DNA of 38,659 nt from an uncultured Eubacteriales bacterium. Its GTDB lineage: Bacteria > Bacillota > Clostridia > Oscillospirales > Oscillospiraceae. A program made the position numbers and the translations under genes. This document shows, piece after piece, positions 30,361 through 36,230 of the stretch; the stretch's first letter is position 1; each line of letters opens with the position of its first letter. The stretch spans positions 1-38,659 of the forward strand of contig UQGU01000022.1 of assembly GCA_900540635.1 (NCBI GenBank), read 5' to 3'. Below the pieces are notes generated by a model that was not told the origin of the DNA, ran no database searches, and saw nothing but the letters and a program-made list of their open reading frames with translations.

Positions 30361-30403
30361 GTAAGAAAAAGGCAGCGGCAGGAACATCCCGCCGCCGAAT
30401 ACG

Positions 30404-30886
30404 TCACTTATGATACCGGCTGCCTGCCTGGATGGCCTCTGCCCGGTAGAGCTGCTCCAGGACCATGATCCGCGCCAGATGGTGGGGGAAGGTCATAGGC
30501 CCCATAGAGAGCCTGAAATCCGCCTTTTCCTTGACCCTGGGTGCCATGCCGAAGGAGGAGCCGATGAGAAAACAGGCGCTGCTCTTGCCGGAGAGCTTTA
30601 CGGAGGCGATCTTCTCCGCAAAGGCCTCGCTGCTGAGTTCCTTTCCTTCCGGCGTGAAGACGCAGAACCAGGCCCCCTTGGGGATGCGGGCGAGAATGTC
30701 ATCCGCTTCCTTTTCCAGTCCCATGGTAATCTCCGCCTGGCTGGGGTTTTCCGGAAGCCGGTATTCCGGCAACTCCAAAAGGGTAAACCGGCAGTAGCCG
30801 GAGAGACGTTTGGCGTATTCCTGGGCGGCGGAAATATAGAACTTTTCTTTCAGCTTGCCCATGGTGATCAGGGTGATTTCGAACAT
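30404..30886 (-). CDS. rlmH: 23S rRNA pseudouridine-1915 N3-methyltransferase RlmH
   Basis: 160 residues of the SPOUT family. It has the LSGYCRFTLLELPE region, GSSFGM (usually GG(A/P)xG, here slightly changed), and the conserved end MTFPHHLARIMVLEQLYRAE...YHK. It methylates pseudouridine 1915 in helix 69 of 23S rRNA on 70S ribosomes. The ATG at 30886 is preceded by AGGAGG at 8 nt. A promoter lies at 30912-30940. The neighbouring PadR operon is separately transcribed. Confidence 0.93.
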   Translation of the reverse strand: MFEITLITMGKLKEKFYISAAQEYAKRLSGYCRFTLLELPEYRLPENPSQAEITMGLEKEADDILARIPKGAWFCVFTPEGKELSSEAFAEKIASVKLSGKSSACFLIGSSFGMAPRVKEKADFRLSMGPMTFPHHLARIMVLEQLYRAEAIQAGSRYHK

Positions 30887-30911
30887 ATTGCGGTCCTCCT
30901 TCTGTGCCAAT

Positions 30912-30940
30912 AGCATACCATAGAACAAAAAGGAACGCAA
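30912..30940 (-). promoter_or_regulatory. Sigma-A promoter of rlmH
   Basis: On the minus strand TTGCGT (30935-30940), 17 bp, TATGCT (30912-30917). Confidence 0.6.
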
Positions 30941-30990
30941 TAGGGTATTCTTTTGCCCACGCTGCACAAACTGGGCAGGGAGGGATTGCT

Positions 30991-31149
30991 TTGAAAAACA
31001 GGAAAAGAAAATTTGCGCTGCCGCCCCTGTTCCTGCCGCCGGAGGGCGGCCTTGCGGGGAATATCCGGGTTGACCCTCAGGGCAGCTATACGGGTGTCGT
31101 TCCGGGGCAGCCGGAGGAAGAGCCCGTACAGGACGTGGACGATCTATAG
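30991..31149 (+). CDS. Small conserved-looking protein, 52 aa
   Basis: TTG start with GGGAGGG 7 nt upstream. The N-terminus is basic (KNRKRKF), the middle is Pro/Leu-rich (LPPLFLPPEGG), and the C-terminus is acidic, with DPQGSYTGVVPG and EEEPVQDVDDL. From memory this tail style (DP.GSYTG...PVQD.DDL) recurs in short clostridial proteins; this was not searched. No membrane segment or cysteine is present. Function unknown. It is convergent with spoIIID, separated by a hairpin. Confidence 0.65.
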   Translation: MKNRKRKFALPPLFLPPEGGLAGNIRVDPQGSYTGVVPGQPEEEPVQDVDDL

Positions 31150-31154
31150 GTTAT

Positions 31155-31177
31155 GCGGCAGCCGATCCGGCTGCCGC
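31155..31177. repeat. Inverted repeat GCGGCAGCC/GGCTGCCGC
   Basis: A perfect 9-bp stem with loop GATCC fills the 32-bp space between the stops of two convergent genes. It matches the stem core at 27121-27162 and, partly, the hairpin at 80-100. There is no T-tail. Confidence 0.65.
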
Positions 31178-31181
31178 GAAT

Positions 31182-31418
31182 TCATTCCCCTTTGTATTTT
31201 CGCCTGGTGGCAAGCCCGCCGCGGATGTGCCGCAGCTGCTTGTTGCGATCCAGAACCTGACGGACCTGCTGGTAGAGAAGGGGGTGCCCCTTTTCCAGGC
31301 GTTGTGTCAGGTCCTTGTGGACGGTGGATTTGGAGATGCCGAATTTCTGCGCTGCACTGCGCACGGTGGCACCGGTTTCGATCATGTACGCGGCCAGACG
31401 GCAGGCCCTTTCGTCCAT
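31182..31418 (-). CDS. spoIIID: Sporulation transcription factor SpoIIID
   Basis: 78 residues. The helix-turn-helix TVRSAAQKFGISKSTVHKDL is nearly diagnostic, and the basic tail (NKQLRHIRGGLATRRKYKGE) also matches. SpoIIID acts in the mother cell during sporulation, repressing or activating sigma-E genes and helping make sigma-K. The ATG at 31418 sits just after AAGGAAG and gives the family's usual start (MDERACRLAAYMIETG). Its presence suggests a spore-forming host. No clear promoter was identified; sigma-E control would be expected from family knowledge. Confidence 0.95.
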   Translation of the reverse strand: MDERACRLAAYMIETGATVRSAAQKFGISKSTVHKDLTQRLEKGHPLLYQQVRQVLDRNKQLRHIRGGLATRRKYKGE

Positions 31419-31507
31419 ATCTTCCTTCGTCGGTCTCCCCTCCGATGCTGATAAGATCCGCACTACCATGGATATGCCGTCAAGCACGCGCATATGTGCG
31501 CCGCCAC

Positions 31508-31536
31508 TTGACAAAAACCGCCCTGGGCAATACAAT
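31508..31536 (+). promoter_or_regulatory. Sigma-A promoter of the threonine aldolase gene
   Basis: TTGACA (31508-31513), 17 bp, TACAAT (31531-31536), 28 bp before the ATG. Confidence 0.8.
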
Positions 31537-31563
31537 AGGGGAGAAAAAAGTGAGGTGCCCAAA

Positions 31564-32610
31564 ATGATTTATTTTAACAATGACTACGCCGAAGGCTGTC
31601 ACCCGAAGGTACTGGAGGCGCTTATAAAAACCAATATGGAGCAGGCTCCCGGCTACGGAACGGATGACCACTGCCGCAGTGCCGCCGATAGGATTCGTTC
31701 TCTCTGCAAGGACAGTACGCTGGCCGTCCATTTTCTTGTAGGCGGTACTCAGGCCAATCTGACGGTCATTGATGCCGCCCTGCGGCCCCATCAGGGCGTG
31801 GTTGGAGCGGATACGGCCCACATCAATGTCCACGAAACCGGTGCCGTGGAGGCTACGGGCCACAAGGTCCTCTGGCTGCCGGGGCAGGACGGGAAAATCA
31901 CCGCAGAGCAGATTCGCGCCTGTGTCCTGGAGCACCGGACGAATGAAAGCTTCGAGCATACGGTGCAGCCGAAAATGGTCTATCTCTCCAACCCCACGGA
32001 GCTGGGAACCCTCTATTCTCTGCATGAGCTGGAAGAAATCAGCATCGCCTGCCGGGAGCTGGGGCTCTACCTGTTCGTAGACGGTGCCCGGCTGGGCTAC
32101 GGTCTGGAGGCCAAGGGCAACGATGTGACCTTGCCGGATCTTGCAAGGCTCTGCGATGTGTTCTATATCGGCGGCACCAAGGTTGGCGCGCTGTTCGGCG
32201 AGGCTGTGGTCATTTCCAATCCGGCGCTGAAGGAGGACTTCCGCTACCTCATCAAGCAGCACGGCGGGATGCTGGCCAAGGGGCGGCTGCTGGGCGTGCA
32301 GTTTGAAGCGCTCTTGGAGGGTGACCTTTATTTCGAGATATCCCGCCATGCGGACGGTCTGGCAGACAAAATCCGCCGGTGCCTGCAAAGAAATCACGTT
32401 CCCATGTACGTAGAAAACGAAACAAACCAGATTTTTCCCATCCTGCCGGATGCGGTTCTCGCGCAGCTGCAAAAGACCTATGTATTCACCGAGCAGTGCC
32501 GGGTGGACGATGCGCACCGCGCCGTGCGCATCTGCACCAGCTGGGCAACCGGAGACGAAAATGTGGACCGCCTCTGCCGGGACCTGGACGCGCTTCTCAA
32601 AGCGGAATAA
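31564..32610 (+). CDS. ltaE: Low-specificity L-threonine aldolase (PLP enzyme)
   Basis: 348 residues of the PLP fold type I beta-eliminating lyase/threonine aldolase family. Motifs: FNNDYAEGCHP near the start, GTQAN, DTAHINVHETGA, FVDGARLGYG and the PLP-binding K206 in GGTKVGALFGE. It cleaves L-threonine or L-allo-threonine to glycine and acetaldehyde. The related family also includes enzymes acting on other beta-hydroxy amino acids, so exact specificity is open. GAGGTG lies upstream of the ATG at 31564. It is monocistronic, ended by a large nested hairpin. Confidence 0.9.
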   Translation: MIYFNNDYAEGCHPKVLEALIKTNMEQAPGYGTDDHCRSAADRIRSLCKDSTLAVHFLVGGTQANLTVIDAALRPHQGVVGADTAHINVHETGAVEATGHKVLWLPGQDGKITAEQIRACVLEHRTNESFEHTVQPKMVYLSNPTELGTLYSLHELEEISIACRELGLYLFVDGARLGYGLEAKGNDVTLPDLARLCDVFYIGGTKVGALFGEAVVISNPALKEDFRYLIKQHGGMLAKGRLLGVQFEALLEGDLYFEISRHADGLADKIRRCLQRNHVPMYVENETNQIFPILPDAVLAQLQKTYVFTEQCRVDDAHRAVRICTSWATGDENVDRLCRDLDALLKAE

Positions 32611-32617
32611 ATACAAC

Positions 32618-32698
32618 AAAAGGATCGCATTCCCCGAAATGAACCGCTCCCTGTCAAGCAGACAGGGAGCGGTTCACCGTTGGGCGTGCGATCCTTTT
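32618..32698. terminator. Nested bidirectional terminator
   Basis: The outer stem AAAAGGATCGCA (32618-32629) pairs with TGCGATCCTTTT (32687-32698). The inner stem GAACCGCTCCCTGT (32641-32654) pairs with ACAGGGAGCGGTTC (32662-32675). It separates convergent ltaE and pncC and ends in T on both strands. Confidence 0.88.
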
Positions 32699-32704
32699 TG
32701 CAGC

Positions 32705-33166
32705 TTAATTGTTGTCCAGAATGAGCTTCAGGGCCTCCCGGCAGGCGGCCTGCCGGATTTCTTCCCGGCTGCCGGGGAAGAGAAAGCGGCGGGAAAGGGT
32801 TTTCCCAGCGTCGCTGTAGCCGATGAACACCAGGCCCACGGGATTTCCGAATTCATCTCCGCCGGGGCCTGCAAGGCCGGTGACGGATACGGCAATGTCT
32901 GCACGGATGGCTTCCCGGGCACCTTTTGCCATGGCCTCCGCCACCGGGGCGGAGACGGCCCCCAGGGTATCCAGCAGGTGCTGGTCCACACCCAGCAGAT
33001 TGTGCTTGACCCAGTTGGTGTAGCTGATAATGCCGCCCTTGTAGACGGCGGAGCTGCCGGGGATGGCGGTCAGCGCGGCGCCAATGCCGCCGCCGGTGCA
33101 GCTTTCGGCGGTTGCCAGGGTTTTGCCCGCCAGGGCTTCCAGCACCTTACAGCAGAGGCTCGTCAT
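32705..33166 (-). CDS. pncC: Nicotinamide-nucleotide amidase (CinA C-terminal domain)
   Basis: 153 residues, equal to the CinA C-terminal domain alone: TLATAESCTGGGIGAALT, GSSAVYKGGIISYTNWVKHNLLGV and VTGLAGPGG. This domain deamidates nicotinamide mononucleotide to nicotinic acid mononucleotide in NAD recycling. The N-terminal CinA domain is absent, as in stand-alone PncC. The ATG at 33166 lies inside the end of thiI and has AAGGTGG upstream, so the two genes overlap by 20 bp and are coupled. Confidence 0.9.
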   Translation of the reverse strand: MTSLCCKVLEALAGKTLATAESCTGGGIGAALTAIPGSSAVYKGGIISYTNWVKHNLLGVDQHLLDTLGAVSAPVAEAMAKGAREAIRADIAVSVTGLAGPGGDEFGNPVGLVFIGYSDAGKTLSRRFLFPGSREEIRQAACREALKLILDNN

Positions 33167-34337
33167 GGTAGGCCACCTTGATTTTTTCAACGCTCTCCAG
33201 TGCTCGGGTGATCAGCGCTTCCCGGTCCAAATTCCGCTCTGCGTGGACAACCTGGCCCAGGGTGGGCTTGGTCTTGGGATGCTTGGGGGTGAAGACGGTG
33301 CAGCAGTCCTCATAGGGGAGAATGGAGGTTTCCAGCGTGCCGATTTTCCGGGCAATGGTGATGATTTCCTCTTTGTCCATACCGACCAGGGGCATGAAAA
33401 TAGGCATATCCACCACGGCACCGGTGACGGTCATGGCCTCCATGGTCTGAGAGGCCACCTGGCCCAGGTTTTCGCCGGTGACCAGAGCGCCGCAGCCGTC
33501 TTCCCGGGCAAGGCGCTGGGAGATCTCCATCATAAACCGCCGCATGATCAGGGTGAAGTATTCCTCGGGGCAGTTGTCCCGGATGGCCTCCTGAATCTCC
33601 GTAAAGGAGACGATGTTCACGGTCATTTTCCCGCTGTAGCGGGTGACCAGTCTTGCCAGCTCCAGGACTTTGTCCTTGGCCAGCTGGGAGGTATAGGGAT
33701 AGGAGAAGAAGTGCACGGATTCAATTTCCACGCCCCGCTTGGCCATCATATAGGCGGAGACAGGGGAGTCGATGCCGCCGGAGAGCAGGCACATGGCCCG
33801 TCCGCCCACACCGGTGGGCAGGCCGCCTGCGCCGGGCAGGGCAGGTCCGTGGACATAGGCGGAAAGGTCCCGCACCTCCACATAGACCGTGTAGGCAGGG
33901 TGGTGCACATCCACGGCCACACCGGGATGGGCCTCTGCCAGTCTTCCGCCGATCTCCTGGGAGATGGCAATGGAGCTCATGGGGAACTGCTTGTCAGACC
34001 GCTTGGATTCCACCTTAAAAGAGGCGGCGCAGTCCAGCTCATCGCCCAGATATGCTTCAACGGCCGCAAAGATGGCATCCATGTTTTTCTCACAGGGGCG
34101 GCAGCGGCAGATGCTGTTCACGCCGAAGATGCTCTTGCAGGCTTCCCATGCACCCTCAACGTCCGCTTCCTCGTCCTGAGGCTCCACGTAAACCGTGGAT
34201 TGGAGAATATATACGTCAAAGTTGCCGTAGGGCTTCATTCTGCGCCGGATATTCTGGCGCAGCTTATTCTCAAACTGCCGCTTGTTGGAGCCTTTGAGAA
34301 TGATCTCGCCCAGCTTCAAAAGAAAAATTTCGTTCAT
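33147..34337 (-). CDS. thiI: tRNA 4-thiouridine synthetase ThiI
   Basis: 396 residues. An N-terminal ferredoxin-like domain and THUMP domain (about 1-165) precede the PP-loop ATP pyrophosphatase domain (SGGIDSPVSAYMM). Cysteines in YEDCCTVF near residue 345 could accept sulfur. It makes 4-thiouridine at position 8 of tRNA and may also supply sulfur for thiamin. It lacks the C-terminal rhodanese domain of the E. coli protein, the usual case in Firmicutes. A hairpin (34354-34378) sits in the 5' leader just before its ribosome site. Confidence 0.93.
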   Translation of the reverse strand: MNEIFLLKLGEIILKGSNKRQFENKLRQNIRRRMKPYGNFDVYILQSTVYVEPQDEEADVEGAWEACKSIFGVNSICRCRPCEKNMDAIFAAVEAYLGDELDCAASFKVESKRSDKQFPMSSIAISQEIGGRLAEAHPGVAVDVHHPAYTVYVEVRDLSAYVHGPALPGAGGLPTGVGGRAMCLLSGGIDSPVSAYMMAKRGVEIESVHFFSYPYTSQLAKDKVLELARLVTRYSGKMTVNIVSFTEIQEAIRDNCPEEYFTLIMRRFMMEISQRLAREDGCGALVTGENLGQVASQTMEAMTVTGAVVDMPIFMPLVGMDKEEIITIARKIGTLETSILPYEDCCTVFTPKHPKTKPTLGQVVHAERNLDREALITRALESVEKIKVAYHDEPLL

Positions 34338-34353
34338 ATGGTTTCCCTTCCCG

Positions 34354-34419
34354 GCGGTTCCCCTTGGGGGAACACCGCAAATATCGCTTTATTATATCGG
34401 ATTCGCCTATGAAATGCAA
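34354..34419 (-). promoter_or_regulatory. thiI promoter and leader hairpin
   Basis: On the minus strand TTGCAT (34414-34419), 17 bp, TATAAT (34391-34396). A leader hairpin follows at 34354-34378 (GCGG.TTCCCC with GGGGAA.CCGC). It is too small for a TPP riboswitch. Confidence 0.7.
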
Positions 34420-34442
34420 GGAAAATATGACTGCGGAGGGGA

Positions 34443-35963
34443 TTACCCCTGGTTGCCCAGCCGGACTGCCCGATACTGGATCGCCTCGGCAATGTGGGGG
34501 ACCTGAATGTCTTCGCTGCCGTCCAGGTCAGCAACGGTTCGGGCCACCCGAAGAATGCGGTCGTAGCTTCTGGCGGTGAGGCCCATGGTTTCAAAGGCAT
34601 CCTTCATCAGGGCTGCGCAGTCGTCGGACAGGGCGCAGAATTCCCGCATTTCCCCAGGCCCCATTCGGGCGTTGCACATTCCGGTGTCTTCGCCGAACCG
34701 GGCAACCTGGATTTTCCGGGCCGCATTGACCCGCTGCTTGATTTCCGAGGAGGGCTCTGCCTGCGCCCGCTCCCGGAGGTCCTCAAAGGGCACGGCGTTG
34801 ACCTCTACGATGATATCGATTCTGTCCAGCATGGGGCCGGAGATCCTGCTCTGGTAGTTTTCTACGGACTGCTGGCTGCACCGGCACCGGCCGCTGGGGT
34901 CGCCGTACCAGCCGCATTTGCAGGGGTTCATGGCGCAGACCATCATGAATTCGGCAGGGTAGGTGACAGAACCGGAAACCCGGGAGATGGTCACCTTCCC
35001 GTCCTCCAGAGGCTGGCGCATCAGGTCCAGGGAATCTTTCCGGAATTCCGGAAGCTCATCCAGGAAGAGCACCCCCTTGTGGGCCATGGAGATTTCCCCG
35101 GGCTTCGGATTGCTGCCGCCGCCTACAAGACCGGCGTTGGAAACCGTGTGGTGGGGTGCCCGGAAGGGACGACGGGTGACCAGAGGCTGCTTGGGGGTCA
35201 GAAGGCCCATGATCGAGTAGATGGTGCTGACCTCCAGGCTCTCTGCCCAGGTCATATCCGGCAGAATGGAGGGCAGCCGCTTGGAGAGCATGCTTTTTCC
35301 GGAACCGGGAGGACCGATGAGCAAAACATTGTGGCTTCCAGCCGCCGCAACCTCCAGGGCGCGCTTCACATTCTCCTGGCCCAAAACATCCTTGAAGTCC
35401 GGTATGGGGCTTGTGTCCTGCTCCGGTTCCCACAGGGGCTCGCCGGGCAGGTCACTCAGGCCGTTCAGCCCATCGGCCAGCTCCCGAACGCTGTGCACCG
35501 GAATGATTTCCGGTCCCCGGGCCAGAGTGGCTTCTGCGGCGTTCTCCGCCGGGACAAACAGGTAGCGGAAGCCGTTTGCCTTGGCAGCCAGGGCCATGGG
35601 CAGCACGCCGGAGACGGCCCGGATTTCCCCGTCCAGGCTCAGCTCTCCCAGAAAGGCACAGTCCGCCGCGGGCCTGCGAATCTCCCCGGCTGCACTGAGG
35701 ATGCTCAGGAGAATGGGAAGATCGTAGTGGGTTCCCGCCTTTTTCAGATTGGCAGGGGCCAGGTTGACGGTAATGCGGCTGACAGGAAATTTCAGCCCCG
35801 AGCTCTTGGCCGCCGCGCGAACCCGCTCCCGGGCTTCCTTCACGGAGGCATCCGGAAGGCCCACAATATCAAAGGCGGGAAGACCGCTGGAAATGTAGCA
35901 TTCCGCGGAAACCACGTTTCCCTGAATCCCGGAAATACCCAAGGTACGAACATTGCAGATCAT
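34443..35963 (-). CDS. YifB/ComM-family Mg-chelatase-like AAA+ ATPase
   Basis: 506 residues. The N-terminal domain (GLPAFDIVGLPDASVKEARERV) is followed by the ATPase core: Walker A GPPGSGKS, Walker B GVLFLDELPEF and the AMNPC.CGWYGD region with a cysteine cluster (PCKCGW..RCRCS). The C-terminal part ends in SYDRILRVARTVADLDG. In competent bacteria ComM is a helicase that promotes branch migration during transformation. GAAGGGAG precedes the ATG at 35963. It is divergent from nifJ. The product name YifB/ComM is secure; a transformation role in this host is inference. Confidence 0.93.
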   Translation of the reverse strand: MICNVRTLGISGIQGNVVSAECYISSGLPAFDIVGLPDASVKEARERVRAAAKSSGLKFPVSRITVNLAPANLKKAGTHYDLPILLSILSAAGEIRRPAADCAFLGELSLDGEIRAVSGVLPMALAAKANGFRYLFVPAENAAEATLARGPEIIPVHSVRELADGLNGLSDLPGEPLWEPEQDTSPIPDFKDVLGQENVKRALEVAAAGSHNVLLIGPPGSGKSMLSKRLPSILPDMTWAESLEVSTIYSIMGLLTPKQPLVTRRPFRAPHHTVSNAGLVGGGSNPKPGEISMAHKGVLFLDELPEFRKDSLDLMRQPLEDGKVTISRVSGSVTYPAEFMMVCAMNPCKCGWYGDPSGRCRCSQQSVENYQSRISGPMLDRIDIIVEVNAVPFEDLRERAQAEPSSEIKQRVNAARKIQVARFGEDTGMCNARMGPGEMREFCALSDDCAALMKDAFETMGLTARSYDRILRVARTVADLDGSEDIQVPHIAEAIQYRAVRLGNQG

Positions 35964-36028
35964 AAGCGCGTGCTCCCTTCGTCCGGCAAATTGCACAGAA
36001 AAATAAGCCGAAAATACAGAATAAATCT

Positions 36029-36057
36029 ATCATATCGTATTTTTGTCCAAAACTCAA
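36029..36057 (-). promoter_or_regulatory. Sigma-A promoter of the YifB/ComM gene
   Basis: On the minus strand TTGAGT (36052-36057), 17 bp, TATGAT (36029-36034), 66 bp before the ATG. Confidence 0.6.
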
Positions 36058-36124
36058 TACCTATTCCAAATTTCGATACCCCTATTTATAAACATATATA
36101 TCAAAAATTCCCGGTCCAAAATGT

Positions 36125-36183
36125 ACGTTTCGTAAAATTTCACTTTTTTGTCTCTGATTGGCTTTACAATCGCGACGTTTCGT
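36125..36183. repeat. Repeated ACGTTTCGT motif around the nifJ promoter
   Basis: ACGTTTCGT occurs at 36125-36133 and 36175-36183, exactly 50 bp apart (about five helical turns). Each is a small palindrome (ACG-TTT-CGT). The second copy lies in the spacer of the nifJ promoter, the first about 30 bp upstream of its -35. It is a candidate operator pair for an unknown regulator. Confidence 0.5.
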
Positions 36184-36191
36184 GGTAATAT
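36163..36191 (+). promoter_or_regulatory. Sigma-A promoter of nifJ
   Basis: TTTACA (36163-36168), 17 bp, TAATAT (36186-36191), with an A/T-rich region upstream that may act as an UP element. Confidence 0.65.
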
Positions 36192-36230
36192 ATACACGCA
36201 AAACTTGAATCCTTTAGGAGGTATTTCATT

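Noticed and set aside
34354..34378. TPP riboswitch before thiI
   Set aside because: The leader contains only one short hairpin and none of the conserved TPP aptamer core.
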